NCBI RefSeq assembly: GCF_026157085.1
Contig: NZ_JANPVN010000001.1
Location: 1,612,001-1,676,000, forward strand
Length of the DNA stretch: 64,000 nt
Source of the DNA: Sphingomicrobium arenosum
GTDB lineage: Bacteria > Pseudomonadota > Alphaproteobacteria > Sphingomonadales > Sphingomonadaceae
Direction of reading: 5' to 3'
Part shown: positions 25,787 through 35,293 of the stretch, one piece after another
How positions within the stretch are numbered: the first letter of the stretch is position 1
Layout: each line of letters begins with the position of its first letter
The notes under the pieces: generated by a model
Told to the model about the DNA's origin: nothing
Database searches by the model: none
What the model saw: only the letters and a program-made list of their open reading frames with translations
Program-made: the position numbers and the translations under genes

Positions 25787-27166
25787 ATGAGCTTGCTTGT
25801 TGCAATGATGTTGATCCTGGTGATGGCGGCAGCGGCTGCCATCACCGCCCGTTCGCGCGTCACGGCCCTGCGCCGTGGCGGCGAGCGGCTGCACAGCCTG
25901 CCAGGCTATCACGGCATCTACGTCTTCCTGTGGAGCGCGGTCCCCGCGCTTTTCCTGCTGGCCATCTGGAGCGTGGTGCAGGGCGGCCTCGTCGAACAGG
26001 CCGTCCTCGCCTCGCCCGCGGGCCAGGCGCTTCCCGATTTCGATCTCCAGCGCAACGCCATCCTGTCGGAGGCGCGCGCCATCGCCAGCGGCGCACAGAC
26101 CAGCGGTTTCTATCCGCAGTCGGAAGCGCTCGCCCCGCTCTTCGCCGAGGCCAACAGCCGCTATGGCTGGATGGGTGCCGGCCTTGCCTTTACCGCCTTT
26201 CTCGTCGGTGCCTTCTTCGCGATGCGCCGCATCGGCGTCTCCTTCCGCGCGCGCACCGGTGTCGAGCGCTGGATGATGTGGGTGCTGGTCGGCGCCTCGA
26301 TGATCGCCATCTTCACCACGCTCGGCATCGTCCTCAGCCTCGTCTTCGAGACCTTCCTCTTCTTCCAGAAGGTCAATCCGCTCGAATTCCTGTTCGGCAC
26401 CCAATGGTCGCCGCAGACCGCGATCCGCGCCGACCAGGCTGGCTCCTCTGGCGCCTTCGGCTCGGTGCCGCTGTTCTGGGGCACCATCTTCATCGGCGCG
26501 ATCATCGCCATGATCGTGGCGATTCCGCTCGGCCTCATGAGCGCGATCTTCCTCACCCAATATGCCCATGCCCGGGTGCGCGCCTGGCTCAAGCCGATCC
26601 TTGAGATTCTCGCCGGCGTGCCGACCGTGGTCTACGGCTATTTCGCCGCGCTGACCGTCGCCCCCGCGATCCGCAGCCTCGGCGTCACCCTCGGCCTGCC
26701 CGCCAGCAGCGAGAGCGCGCTCGCGGCGGGTCTCGTCATGGGCATCATGATCATCCCCTTCGTCTCCTCGATGGCCGACGACAGCATCGCCGCCGTCCCG
26801 CAGGCGATGAATGACGGCAGCCTCGCATTGGGCGCGACGCGGTCGGAGACGATCAAGAAGGTCATCTTCCCCGCCGCCCTGCCGGGCATCGTCGGCGGCA
26901 TCCTCCTCGCGGTCAGCCGCGCCATCGGCGAGACGATGATCGTCGTCATGGCCGCCGGCCTTGCCGCCAATCTCACCGCCAATCCCTTCGCCTCGGTGAC
27001 CACCGTGACGGTGCAGATCGTCCAGTTGCTCACCGGCGACCAGGAATTCGACAGCGCCAAGACGCTCGCCGCCTTCGCGCTCGGCCTCGTCCTTTTCTTC
27101 ATCACGCTGCTGCTCAACCTCTATGCGCTGCGCGTGGTCCGCAAATATCGTGAAGCATATGAATAG
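25787..27166 (+). CDS. pstC: Phosphate ABC transporter permease PstC
   Basis: This is one of two inner-membrane permease subunits of the high-affinity phosphate importer. It has 459 residues, longer than the ~320 of E. coli PstC because of an extra N-terminal membrane segment and a periplasmic stretch (about 60-130). That long form is usual in alphaproteobacteria. The permease domain holds the coupling motif region ALGATRSETIKKVIFPAALPG. It begins 32 nt after pstS and overlaps pstA by 8 nt. Confidence 0.94.
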   Translation: MSLLVAMMLILVMAAAAAITARSRVTALRRGGERLHSLPGYHGIYVFLWSAVPALFLLAIWSVVQGGLVEQAVLASPAGQALPDFDLQRNAILSEARAIASGAQTSGFYPQSEALAPLFAEANSRYGWMGAGLAFTAFLVGAFFAMRRIGVSFRARTGVERWMMWVLVGASMIAIFTTLGIVLSLVFETFLFFQKVNPLEFLFGTQWSPQTAIRADQAGSSGAFGSVPLFWGTIFIGAIIAMIVAIPLGLMSAIFLTQYAHARVRAWLKPILEILAGVPTVVYGYFAALTVAPAIRSLGVTLGLPASSESALAAGLVMGIMIIPFVSSMADDSIAAVPQAMNDGSLALGATRSETIKKVIFPAALPGIVGGILLAVSRAIGETMIVVMAAGLAANLTANPFASVTTVTVQIVQLLTGDQEFDSAKTLAAFALGLVLFFITLLLNLYALRVVRKYREAYE

Positions 27167-28427
27167 TCCCGTGGAAGCCACCCAGCCGTCCAAGCGCTGG
27201 ACCAGCGAGGCGATGCAAAAACGCGTCGCCGCCCGCTATGCCGCCGAAAGGCGTTTCAGGCTGTTCGGCCTCACCGCGGTCGGCATCTCCGTCGCCTTCC
27301 TGTTGTTCCTGCTCGTCACCATGGCGGTGAACGGCCTGTCGGGCTTTACCCGCACCGAGGCGCCGCTCACCGTCGACCTGTCGTTCACCGAGGCCCCGCG
27401 CGAGACCAGCGGCACCCGCGCCCAGCGCGTCGGCCAGCTGCTCGCCGACGGCTCGATCGCGACCCTCGTCAACGACGCGACGACCCGCCAATATGGCGAG
27501 GACGCCCGCCGCCTGTTCGCCGATGGCGCGGTGATCGAGGTCGCCGAGATGCTGGTCGACGATCCCGACATGGCGGGGACGACGCCCACGCTCTCGCTTC
27601 CCGTTTCGTCCGAGGTCGACCTCGCCGCCAAGGGCGAAGGCTCCGAAGAAGGCGACCGTCTCGCCGCCATCGCACGCGAGCGCGGCGACCTGTCGCGCGG
27701 CTTCAACTGGACCTTCCTCACGGCATCCGATTCCACCGATCCATCCGCGGTCGGCGTCTGGGGGGCGCTCAAGGGCTCGATGCTGACCATCTTCGTGACG
27801 ATGGCGCTGGCCTTCCCGATCGGCGTCCTGTCGGCGGTCTATCTCGAGGAATTCGCACCGCGCAATCGCTGGACCGACATGGTCGAGGTGTCGATCAACA
27901 ACCTCGCCGCCGTGCCCTCGATCATTTTCGGCCTACTCGGCCTCGCGGTCTTTTTGAACGTCATGCACCTGCCGCGCTCGGCGCCGCTGGTGGGCGGCCT
28001 CACGCTCGCGCTCATGACCATGCCGGTCATCGTCATCGCGGGCCGCAACGCCATCAAGTCGGTGCCGCCCTCGATCCGCGATGCCGCCTTGGGCGTCGGC
28101 GCGAGCCGGATGCAGGTCGTGTTCCACCACGTCCTACCGCTCGCTTTGCCCGGCATCCTTACCGGCACCATCATCGGCATGGCGCGCGCGCTGGGCGAGA
28201 CCGCCCCGCTGCTGCTCATCGGCATGCGCGCCTTCATCGCCTCGCCGCCGTCCGGCATCACCGACAAGGCAACCGTGCTGCCGATGCAGATTTTCCTCTG
28301 GTCCGATGAAGTCGATCGCGGCTTCGTCGAGAAAACCTCCGCCGCCATCATCGTGCTGCTGCTCTTCATGCTCGCGATGAACGCCCTCGCCATTTACCTG
28401 CGCAACCGCTTCGAGCGCCGCTGGTAG
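27159..28427 (+). CDS. pstA: Phosphate ABC transporter permease PstA
   Basis: This is the second permease subunit. It has 422 residues, with a cytosolic N terminus and a first transmembrane helix at about 38-60. A large periplasmic insertion (about 65-195) follows, absent from the E. coli protein. The permease core has [20 protein letters not shown] as its coupling helix. I chose the ATG at 27159, which lies inside the pstC end (8-nt overlap), over the earlier Met of the same frame, because overlap start-stop coupling is typical here. Confidence 0.93.
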   Translation: MNSPVEATQPSKRWTSEAMQKRVAARYAAERRFRLFGLTAVGISVAFLLFLLVTMAVNGLSGFTRTEAPLTVDLSFTEAPRETSGTRAQRVGQLLADGSIATLVNDATTRQYGEDARRLFADGAVIEVAEMLVDDPDMAGTTPTLSLPVSSEVDLAAKGEGSEEGDRLAAIARERGDLSRGFNWTFLTASDSTDPSAVGVWGALKGSMLTIFVTMALAFPIGVLSAVYLEEFAPRNRWTDMVEVSINNLAAVPSIIFGLLGLAVFLNVMHLPRSAPLVGGLTLALMTMPVIVIAGRNAIKSVPPSIRDAALGVGASRMQVVFHHVLPLALPGILTGTIIGMARALGETAPLLLIGMRAFIASPPSGITDKATVLPMQIFLWSDEVDRGFVEKTSAAIIVLLLFMLAMNALAIYLRNRFERRW

Positions 28428-28434
28428 GAACGAC

Positions 28435-29250
28435 ATGATGAACGACACCACCACCCAAACCGCCGCGTCGGCCGACACGACCAAGACCCCCGCGCTGCCC
28501 AAGATGCGCGCCGAGGACGTCAACGTCTTCTATGGCGAGAAGCAGGCGATCAAGGACGTCTCGATCGAGATCTTCGACGACAAGGTCACCGCCTTCATCG
28601 GCCCCTCGGGCTGCGGCAAGTCGACCTTCCTGCGGACCTTGAACCGGATGAACGACACCATCCCCTCGGCGCGCGTCGAAGGGCTGATCGAACTGGACGG
28701 CGAGGACATCCATGCCCCCGCGATGGACGTCGTCCAGCTGCGCGCCCGCGTCGGCATGGTGTTCCAGAAGCCCAATCCCTTCCCCAAGTCCATTTACGAG
28801 AACATCGCCTACGGCCCGCGCATCCATGGCCTCACGACCAACAAGAGCGAGATGGACGAGATCGTCGAAAGCTCGCTGCGCCGCGCCGGGCTGTGGGACG
28901 AGGTGAAGGACCGCCTCGAGGAAAGCGGCACCGCGCTGTCGGGCGGCCAGCAGCAGCGCCTGTGCATCGCCCGCGCCATCGCGGTCGATCCCGAGGTGAT
29001 CTTGATGGACGAGCCCTGCTCGGCATTGGACCCCATCGCCACCGCCAAGATCGAGGAGCTGATCCACGAACTGCGCGGGCGCTATGCCATCGCCATCGTC
29101 ACCCACAACATGCAGCAGGCCGCGCGCGTGTCGCAGCGTACCGCCTTCTTCCACCTCGGCAATCTCGTCGAATATGGCGAGACCGGCCAGATCTTCACCA
29201 ATCCGGTGCAGCAGCGCACGCAGGACTACATCACGGGGCGTTATGGTTGA
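28435..29250 (+). CDS. pstB: Phosphate ABC transporter ATP-binding protein PstB
   Basis: PstB is the cytosolic ATPase of the phosphate importer and part of the signalling complex with PhoU and PhoR. It has 271 residues. Walker A is GPSGCGKS, the signature is [14 protein letters not shown] and Walker B is [15 protein letters not shown] short unconserved N-terminal tail (about 25 residues) precedes the domain. It starts seven bases after pstA, and its end overlaps phoU by 8 nt. Confidence 0.96.
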   Translation: MMNDTTTQTAASADTTKTPALPKMRAEDVNVFYGEKQAIKDVSIEIFDDKVTAFIGPSGCGKSTFLRTLNRMNDTIPSARVEGLIELDGEDIHAPAMDVVQLRARVGMVFQKPNPFPKSIYENIAYGPRIHGLTTNKSEMDEIVESSLRRAGLWDEVKDRLEESGTALSGGQQQRLCIARAIAVDPEVILMDEPCSALDPIATAKIEELIHELRGRYAIAIVTHNMQQAARVSQRTAFFHLGNLVEYGETGQIFTNPVQQRTQDYITGRYG

Positions 29251-29956
29251 TCCCGACACCGGCGAATCGCTCATCGCGGCGCACACCATCAAGGCCTTCG
29301 ACGAAGACCTCGACCAGCTGCGCGCGCTCATCAGCGAGATGGGCGGCCTTGCCGAACATCAGATCCGCGAGAGCATGCGCTGCCTTACGCAGCGCGATGT
29401 CGCGGGTGCCCGCGCGGTCATCGCTGCCGATGCCCGCATCGACGAGCTCGATCGCCAGACCGAACAGCGCGCGATCCAGACCATCGCCTTGCGCGCCCCC
29501 ATGGCGGGCGACCTGCGCGACGTCGTCGCCGCGCTGAAGATCGCCACCGTGGTCGAGCGCATCGGTGATTATGCCAAGAATATCGCGCGCCGCGTCGAAC
29601 AGCTCGAGACCGCGCCCGCGATGGAGCCGTTGAGCCTCATGCCTGAAATGGCGCGCATCGCCACCGAGATGGTGCATGACGTCCTCAATGCCTTCGTCGA
29701 GCGCGATGCCGAGACCGCGCTGCGCGTCGCGCGCCGCGACCAGGCGGTCGACGATTTCTACAATTCGATCTTCCGCACGCTGCTCACGCACATGATGGAA
29801 GACAGCCACAATATCGGCCACGCCACCCAGCTATTGTTCGTCGCCAAGCATCTCGAACGCATCGGCGACCATGCCACCAACATCGCCGAGATGGTCTATT
29901 ATGCGGCCACCGGCGGAATGATGAGCGACAAGCTCGACCGCGACGACACCGTCTGA
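29243..29956 (+). CDS. phoU: Phosphate signalling regulator PhoU
   Basis: PhoU links transporter state to PhoR and represses the regulon when phosphate is plentiful. It has 237 residues forming two three-helix repeats. Each holds the PhoU metal-binding signature ([16 protein letters not shown] and [16 protein letters not shown]). The frame is open further upstream, but the ATG at 29243 overlaps the pstB end by eight bases and fits the family N terminus. Confidence 0.95.
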   Translation: MVDPDTGESLIAAHTIKAFDEDLDQLRALISEMGGLAEHQIRESMRCLTQRDVAGARAVIAADARIDELDRQTEQRAIQTIALRAPMAGDLRDVVAALKIATVVERIGDYAKNIARRVEQLETAPAMEPLSLMPEMARIATEMVHDVLNAFVERDAETALRVARRDQAVDDFYNSIFRTLLTHMMEDSHNIGHATQLLFVAKHLERIGDHATNIAEMVYYAATGGMMSDKLDRDDTV

Positions 29957-29984
29957 GCGGCTGAACGAAGGAGAGATCGTTCGA

Positions 29985-30683
29985 ATGTCGGAGAAAAAGC
30001 TTCTACTGGTTGAGGACGATCGGGCACTGGCCGACCTCGTCACCTATCATTTCGAACGCGCCGGCTATGCCGTCACGCGCACCGGCGATGGCGAGGAAGC
30101 GTTGATCCTCGCCGAGGAAGTCGTTCCCGACCTCATCCTGCTCGACTGGATGATCGAGGGCATCAGCGGCATCGAGGTGTGCCGCCGCCTGCGCCGCCGC
30201 CAGCAGACCGCCAACCTGCCGATCATCATGCTGACCGCCAGAGGCGAGGAAGACGATCGCATCCGCGGCCTCGAAACCGGCGCCGACGATTATATCACCA
30301 AGCCCTTTTCCCCCAAGGAACTGGTCGCGCGCGCCGGCGCCGTCCTGCGCCGCGTGCGCCCCGCGCTCGCCGCCGAAGCATTGGAATATGCGGGCCTCGA
30401 GATGGATCTCGCCGCCCACCGCGTGAAGCGCGATGACAAGCCGATCCAGGTCGGCCCGACCGAATATCGCCTCCTCAAGCATTTCATGGAAAACCCCGGC
30501 CGTGTCTTCTCGCGCCAGCAATTGCTCGAGACCGTGTGGCCGCATTCCGAAGACATCGAGCTTCGCACCGTCGACGTCCACATTCGTCGCCTCCGCATCG
30601 CTCTCAACGAACATGGCGGCCCCGACCTCATCCGCACCGTCCGCGCCGCGGGCTATGCGCTCGATGCGGACGGGGCGCGGTAG
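29985..30683 (+). CDS. phoB: Phosphate response regulator PhoB
   Basis: PhoB is the OmpR-family response regulator of the phosphate regulon. It has 232 residues. The receiver domain carries the acidic pocket (EDD at 10-12), phospho-acceptor Asp54 (LILLDWMIEG) and LTARGEEDDRIRGL. The winged-helix domain ends with LRTVDVHIRRLRIAL and VRAAGYALD. GGAGA precedes the ATG. It is the last gene of the pst operon, so it is probably autoregulated through the Pho box. Confidence 0.95.
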   Translation: MSEKKLLLVEDDRALADLVTYHFERAGYAVTRTGDGEEALILAEEVVPDLILLDWMIEGISGIEVCRRLRRRQQTANLPIIMLTARGEEDDRIRGLETGADDYITKPFSPKELVARAGAVLRRVRPALAAEALEYAGLEMDLAAHRVKRDDKPIQVGPTEYRLLKHFMENPGRVFSRQQLLETVWPHSEDIELRTVDVHIRRLRIALNEHGGPDLIRTVRAAGYALDADGAR

Positions 30684-30694
30684 TCGGGCAGGCG

Positions 30695-31015
30695 ATGGCC
30701 TGGCTGATCCTCTTTCTCGCGGGCCTGTTCGAGATCGTCTGGGCAACCGCGATGAAGCAGTCTGACGGCTTCACGCGGCTTGGCCCGAGCATCGTCACCA
30801 TCGCCGCGATGCTCCTGAGCTTCGGGTTGCTGGCGTGGTCGATGAAAGTCCTGCCGCTCGGCGCCGCCTACACCATTTGGACGGGCATTGGCGCGGTCGG
30901 CGCCTTCGTCATCGGCGCGGCCTTCTTCGGCGAGGCGCTGAGTGTCATGCGCGTCACCGCCGCCGTCATGATCGTCGGCGGCCTCGTCCTGATGAAACTC
31001 TCGACACCCGCCTGA
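30695..31015 (+). CDS. sugE: SMR-family exporter, SugE/Gdx type
   Basis: This is a four-helix inner-membrane efflux protein of the small multidrug resistance family. It has 106 residues, with membrane-embedded Glu13 (LAGLFEIVWA) as the coupling carboxylate. The GFTRLGPSIVTIAAM and IWTGIGAVGAF segments resemble the SugE/Gdx subgroup, which exports guanidinium, more than EmrE. It starts 11 nt after phoB. No guanidine riboswitch could precede it, since there is no leader. Substrate assignment is by family only. Confidence 0.85.
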   Translation: MAWLILFLAGLFEIVWATAMKQSDGFTRLGPSIVTIAAMLLSFGLLAWSMKVLPLGAAYTIWTGIGAVGAFVIGAAFFGEALSVMRVTAAVMIVGGLVLMKLSTPA

Positions 31016-31031
31016 GGCGAAACAGGCGAGG

Positions 31032-31544
31032 CTAATAGCCTCGTTGTCGGAACGGCAGGTCGATGTCGTGGCGGTGATTCCAGATCTCGACGATCTTGCC
31101 CTCCTCGTTGAAGCGAAAGACGTTGATGATTGGCAGGTCGACGATCTCGCTCGTCATTCCCATCGCCCTCGCCTGCTCGGTCGGTTCGTTCAGCGTCCAT
31201 AACCAGCGCGTCGCGACGAGATCGCCCTCTGCGATCTGATAGTCGATCCGCCCGCTCATCGTTCCCGATGCATGAAAGATGTCGGCGACCGTCTTCTGCT
31301 CGATCGCCTGTTCGGTCATGTTCTTGCGCTCGCCGATATCGTGGACGACATAGTTGTCGGCGACATAATCGGCATAGGCGTCGGTCTGGTTCGAGAACCA
31401 CAGCTTCTCGTAAAATTCGCGCGCCAGTCGCTTGTTGCGCTCGAGCCGCGTTTCGGCGGCGGTTTCGGCGTGATGATCGGTGGCTGCGGCGGCCATGTCG
31501 GCGGGCGCGGCGAGGGAAAGCAGCACGGAAAGCGAAAGCAGCAT
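31032..31544 (-). CDS. Exported SnoaL-like (NTF2-fold) protein
   Basis: The 170-residue protein has a signal peptide (about 1-20) and an NTF2-like fold. LAREFYEKLWFSNQTDAYAD and ADNYVVHDIGERKN resemble the SnoaL family, with a late IINVFRFNEEGKIVEIW strand pair. SnoaL-like proteins include cyclases and many proteins without known activity, so no reaction can be assigned. It is convergent with sugE and stands alone. A short stem-loop (CGAGGCT/AGCCTCG, 31027-31043) overlaps its stop codon but lacks a U-tract. Confidence 0.75.
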   Translation of the reverse strand: MLLSLSVLLSLAAPADMAAAATDHHAETAAETRLERNKRLAREFYEKLWFSNQTDAYADYVADNYVVHDIGERKNMTEQAIEQKTVADIFHASGTMSGRIDYQIAEGDLVATRWLWTLNEPTEQARAMGMTSEIVDLPIINVFRFNEEGKIVEIWNHRHDIDLPFRQRGY

Positions 31545-31648
31545 AGAAACCCCCTGTTCTTTTAACGCAGATTAGTTTCTACGCCAGTGTGGCCCGGAAA
31601 GACAGCCCCCCGCTTGCAACGCTCCCGCTTCCGGCGCATTGGGCCAGC

Positions 31649-32395
31649 ATGGCACGCAAACGTAAAGGCAAGCGCGGCGACAACCCCAATCGCCCGCGCT
31701 TCTGGGGCAAGCATGCGGTCGCAGCCGCCCTCGACAATCCGAACCGCACGGTCCTGAAAGCCTGGACCACGCAGGAAATGGCGAACTTCATGCAGTTCCC
31801 GCCCGAGGTGCAGGTGGTCCGCGCCGAGGTCACCGACCTTGCCCGACTCGTCCCGCACGACGCCCCGCACCAGGGCGTGGTGATCGAATGCGAACCCCTC
31901 GAGGACGTCTGGCTCGGCGACGTCATCGCCGAGGCGGGCGATCAGTCCGTCATCCTCGTCCTCGACCAGGTCACCGACCCGCATAATGTCGGCGCGATCC
32001 TGCGCTCGGCCGCCGCCTTCGATGTCGACGCCATCGTCACGCAGGATCGCCATGCGCCGCCCGAGGGCGGGGCACTGGCCAAGGCCGCTTCGGGCGCGCT
32101 CGAGACCATTCCGTGGGTCCGCGTCGTCAACCTGTCGCGCGCATTGGACGAGCTCGCCGAGGCCGGCTACTGGCGCATCGGGCTGGCGGGCGAGGCCGAC
32201 AGCACGCTCGCCGAGGCCTTGGGGCCGCAGCGCGTGGCGCTGGTGCTCGGCGCCGAGGGCCCCGGCATGCGCGCCAACGTGCGGGATCATTGCGATGCGC
32301 TCGCCAAGCTGCCGATCAGCGAGCAGATGGAGAGCCTGAACGTCTCCAACGCCGCCGCGATCAGCCTCTACGCCGCCGCCACCGCGCGCGGCTGA
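31649..32395 (+). CDS. TrmH-family rRNA/tRNA 2'-O-methyltransferase (RlmB-like)
   Basis: This SPOUT-class SAM-dependent RNA ribose methyltransferase resembles RlmB (23S Gm2251). It has 248 residues: a basic N terminus (MARKRKGKRG), a substrate-binding domain (FWGKHAVAAAL) and then the knot domain with VTDPHNVGAILRSAAAF, LVLGAEGPGM and EQMESLNVSNAAAI. I prefer the ATG at 31649; a GTG at 31589 would add 20 residues. Its stop overlaps the glycosylase start by one base (TGATG). Confidence 0.9.
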   Translation: MARKRKGKRGDNPNRPRFWGKHAVAAALDNPNRTVLKAWTTQEMANFMQFPPEVQVVRAEVTDLARLVPHDAPHQGVVIECEPLEDVWLGDVIAEAGDQSVILVLDQVTDPHNVGAILRSAAAFDVDAIVTQDRHAPPEGGALAKAASGALETIPWVRVVNLSRALDELAEAGYWRIGLAGEADSTLAEALGPQRVALVLGAEGPGMRANVRDHCDALAKLPISEQMESLNVSNAAAISLYAAATARG

Positions 32396-33012
32396 TGGTC
32401 CAGACACAGGTCAGCCTCGATCACGAACTCGACGCGCTGGCCGCCATCGAACCTGCTTTCGGCCGAGTGATGGAGCGGCACGGGCGCCCGACCCCGCGCG
32501 TGCGCCCCTGCACCCATGTCACCATGCTGCGCACCATCGTCGGCCAGCAGGTCAGCGTCGCCGCCGCCGACAGCATGTGGCGAAAACTCACCGACCGCTT
32601 CGGCGAGGACCCCGACCTGCCCGCGATGATGGCGGCTGACGACGACGAGATGCGCGCCGCCGGCCTGTCGCGCCAGAAGGCCGGCTATGCCCGCAGCCTT
32701 GCCCGCCTCGTCCATGAGGGCGAGGTCGATTTCCGCGACCTTCCGCAAGATGACGAAGAGGCGATTGCCGAACTGACCAGGATCAAGGGCATCGGCCGCT
32801 GGTCGGCGGAAATCTATTTGCTCTTTTCCGAAGGCCGCCCCGACGTGTTTCCGGCGGGCGACCTTGCCGTGCAGGTCGAGCTCGCGCGCATCCTCGAGCG
32901 CGAGGAACGCCCGCCCGAAAAGATGGTGCGCGCATGGGCCGAGCCCTGGTCGCCTCACCGCGGTGCCGCCGCCATCCTCGCCTGGCACTCGTACATGGCG
33001 CCGCCCCTTTAG
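32395..33012 (+). CDS. DNA-3-methyladenine glycosylase II (AlkA-like)
   Basis: This is a base-excision repair glycosylase of the HhH-GPD superfamily that removes alkylated bases. It has 205 residues, the catalytic core only, without the AlkA N-terminal domain. The helix-hairpin-helix is TRIKGIGRWSAEIYLLF and the catalytic Asp lies in PAGDLAVQ. It is coupled to the TrmH-family gene (TGATG overlap). A 33-nt direct repeat begins within its last codons. Confidence 0.88.
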   Translation: MVQTQVSLDHELDALAAIEPAFGRVMERHGRPTPRVRPCTHVTMLRTIVGQQVSVAAADSMWRKLTDRFGEDPDLPAMMAADDDEMRAAGLSRQKAGYARSLARLVHEGEVDFRDLPQDDEEAIAELTRIKGIGRWSAEIYLLFSEGRPDVFPAGDLAVQVELARILEREERPPEKMVRAWAEPWSPHRGAAAILAWHSYMAPPL

Positions 33013-33092
33013 GGTCGGGCCGTCCGGGGGACGGACCGAAGGCGCCCCGCCCCTGTAGGGTCGGGCCGTCCGGGGGACGCGCCCCCCCCCCC
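33001..33092. repeat. Two near-identical 33-nt direct repeats and a C11 tract
   Basis: Positions 33001-33033 and 33047-33079 are identical except for one base (T/G at position 9), with a 46-nt period. Each unit contains a short self-complementary core (CCGTCC…GGACGG-like). The first copy includes the end and stop codon of the glycosylase gene. A run of 11 C (33082-33092) follows and touches the stop codon of the convergent gene. It looks like a local duplication. GGGTCGGGCCG also recurs in the hairpin at 42815-42836. Confidence 0.8.
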
Positions 33093-34478
33093 TTAAGCCC
33101 TCTTCAGCGCCACGTCGCGGATGAGCTTGGGGCGCACGTCGGCGCGAATGGGCGCGAGACGCCCCTCGCTGCCGCCCTGACGCCCGACCATATAGGCGAA
33201 CGCCTTTTCCCCGCGCACTAGCGCCCCGTCGGGCCCCGCCGTGCGCCGCAGCGCAATGAGCAGCACCGGCATCATCAACGGCCGTTCATCGATCATGAAG
33301 ACCTGCGCGTCCTTCAGGGGCAGCGCCGCTCGCCCGCCGAGGCTGCGCCCCTGCCCGGGGCTGAGGAGCGGGATCGTCGCGGGGCCGTCGAAGGGCTGCG
33401 GATGCGCGCCGAATTCCTCGACCATCGCCGCCTGTTCGGGCCCGGCATTGATCATCGCCACATCGAAGCGGATGTTATGCGCCGCCGCGCTGCCGCGATT
33501 GACCACGTCGATGCGATAATCGACCCACAATTCATTCTCGTCGAGCGCGCAGCGGACCGGCAGCACCTCGACGACAAGGTCGGGCTTGAGGCTGGTCGAA
33601 ACGAGGCCCGATGGTACGGCGGGCTCGGGCGGCGGTGCCGACGCCGGGGCAGCCGCTGTCGCGGCAGTGCGACCGAGCGTGGTCGTGATATGCCCGGAAA
33701 TGCCCGGTTCCGCTGCCGGCTCGGGCTGGGGCGCAGGCGGCGTTTCGGGCTGGGGCTTCGGCACCACTGGCGGCACAGGCGCGGGCGCGGCTGCAGCAGG
33801 CGCAGGACGGCGCTTGCGTCGCCGGGCGATCGCAACGAAGGACAGGAGCGTCGCCGCGACCATCGCGGCCATCAGCGCCAGCAGCCCCCATCCCGACCCG
33901 TCGCCAGCCTCAGCGGTCGGGTCGAAACCACGAGGCACGATCGCGCCAGCATCATCGTCGGCGGCCGCGCCTTCCGTCGCCGAGGGATCGAGATCGCCGA
34001 GCGGCGGAAACTCGACCTGCGGCGTGTCTTCCAACGGCGAGGGCGTGGCTCCGGTCGGCGGGAGATCGCCGGGGCTCGGCACCGCGGGAGAGGTCACCGG
34101 CGCTTGGGGCGGCGGGGGCGACGTCACCGGCGTCGACGGGGTCACCGTGGACGGCTGGACTTGCGGCTGCTGCGGCGCTGGCGGACGCGTCGGTGCAGGG
34201 CGCGGTTGACGCTGCGGGGCGCGCTGCGGCTGCGCCTGCGAGCCATCGGGCCCGGGCGCGGCCACGGGCGCCTGCGGCTGGCGGTCGGCGGGATCGAGCG
34301 AGAAATCGCGCAGGCTGTCGGGCCCGACCGTGCGTTCGGGGGCGGCGTCCTGCTGCCCGCCCGGCGGGATCGCCACGACATTGCCCGTGGACGCGTCCTG
34401 TGCCGAAGCGCTGGTAGCGGCGATGAAAAGGCTCGCCCCGGCAAGAAACGCGCGGGCGGCAAGGGTGGGAATGTGCAT
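33093..34478 (-). CDS. Proline-rich single-pass membrane protein, unknown
   Basis: The protein has 461 residues from the ATG at 34478; an ORF extension upstream lacks coding character. It has a signal peptide (to about residue 27, TSASAQ) and then a very Pro/Gln-rich periplasmic region (about 60-170). One transmembrane helix (about 190-215) ends in ARRRKRRP, and a second Pro/Ala-rich linker follows. The folded C-terminal domain (about 295-460) resembles an Ig-like or CARDB-type beta sandwich (DLVVEVLPVRCALDENELWV, DYRIDVVNRGSAAAHNIRF). The layout suggests a spanning scaffold or trunk. I cannot name a family. Confidence 0.7.
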   Translation of the reverse strand: MHIPTLAARAFLAGASLFIAATSASAQDASTGNVVAIPPGGQQDAAPERTVGPDSLRDFSLDPADRQPQAPVAAPGPDGSQAQPQRAPQRQPRPAPTRPPAPQQPQVQPSTVTPSTPVTSPPPPQAPVTSPAVPSPGDLPPTGATPSPLEDTPQVEFPPLGDLDPSATEGAAADDDAGAIVPRGFDPTAEAGDGSGWGLLALMAAMVAATLLSFVAIARRRKRRPAPAAAAPAPVPPVVPKPQPETPPAPQPEPAAEPGISGHITTTLGRTAATAAAPASAPPPEPAVPSGLVSTSLKPDLVVEVLPVRCALDENELWVDYRIDVVNRGSAAAHNIRFDVAMINAGPEQAAMVEEFGAHPQPFDGPATIPLLSPGQGRSLGGRAALPLKDAQVFMIDERPLMMPVLLIALRRTAGPDGALVRGEKAFAYMVGRQGGSEGRLAPIRADVRPKLIRDVALKRA

Positions 34479-34521
34479 GTCGGGGGGCGACAAACCAGTT
34501 TCGCCCCCCATTTGCAAGCGC

Positions 34522-35217
34522 TTAGGCGGCGTCGACCAGCACCAGTTCGACGTCCTGTTCTCCCGCGTGGATGACCAGTTTCTCTTCATCATGGACGGCG
34601 ACACCATCGCGGCCTTTTGCTGAATGGCCGTTGACCGTCACCTCGCCCGAGGGAACGAGGTAGAGATAGCGCGACTTGTCGGCCTTATATTCGAGGCTCT
34701 TGCCGGCCGGCAGCGTCGCCCCCAACACCTTGGCATCGGCGTTGAAGGACAACGCTCCATCGTCGGGATCACCCGATGCCAGCAACTGGAAGGCGCCGTC
34801 GCGCTCTTCCTTGGGGAAGGGCATCTGTCCCCAGGCCGGATCGGCGTTCGGCTTGCCCGTTTCGATCCAGATCTGGAACAGCGTCGTCTGTTCGTCCTCG
34901 AGGTTATACTCGGCGTGCATCACGCCGCGCCCCGCGCTCATCACCTGCACGTCGCCCGCGCCGGTGCGGCCCTTGTTGCCCATCGAATCCTGATGGGTGA
35001 TGGCGCCGGTGCGGACATAGGTAATGATCTCCATGTCGCGGTGCGGATGCGGCGGAAAGCCGGACTTGGCGGCGATCTCGTCGTCGTTCCACACGCGGAT
35101 GGGCCCCCAGCCCATGCGGCTGGGATCGTGATAATTGGCAAAGCTGAAATGGTGACGGGCATTGAGCCAGCCATGGTTCGCATGGCCCAATGAGGCGAAG
35201 GGTCGGATGTCGATCAT
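34522..35217 (-). CDS. Pirin family protein (YhaK-like)
   Basis: This is a bicupin of the pirin family with 231 residues. The metal-binding cupin holds PPHPHRDMEIITYV and later SAGRGVMHAEYN, giving the conserved His/Glu ligands. Some members have quercetin 2,3-dioxygenase activity; others act as redox-sensitive partners, so the activity is open. The start is set at the ATG at 35217 (MIDIRPFASLGHANHGW), since earlier codons lie in the intergenic repeat. It is upstream of the unknown Pro-rich protein gene in the same direction. Confidence 0.88.
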   Translation of the reverse strand: MIDIRPFASLGHANHGWLNARHHFSFANYHDPSRMGWGPIRVWNDDEIAAKSGFPPHPHRDMEIITYVRTGAITHQDSMGNKGRTGAGDVQVMSAGRGVMHAEYNLEDEQTTLFQIWIETGKPNADPAWGQMPFPKEERDGAFQLLASGDPDDGALSFNADAKVLGATLPAGKSLEYKADKSRYLYLVPSGEVTVNGHSAKGRDGVAVHDEEKLVIHAGEQDVELVLVDAA

Positions 35218-35293
35218 GACAACAAAATGGTTGGGGGTGCGCCTGCGTTTCAAGCGGCGCTGATGTCCGTAGGGCACATCCGCGTAACCAACA

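Noticed and set aside
30684..30694. Guanidine riboswitch ahead of sugE
   Set aside because: Only 11 nt separate phoB and sugE, too short for a riboswitch.
31027..31043. Stem-loop overlapping the stop of the SnoaL-like gene as a terminator
   Set aside because: The stem is only seven base pairs and lacks a U-tract on either strand, so I mention it only in the gene entry.
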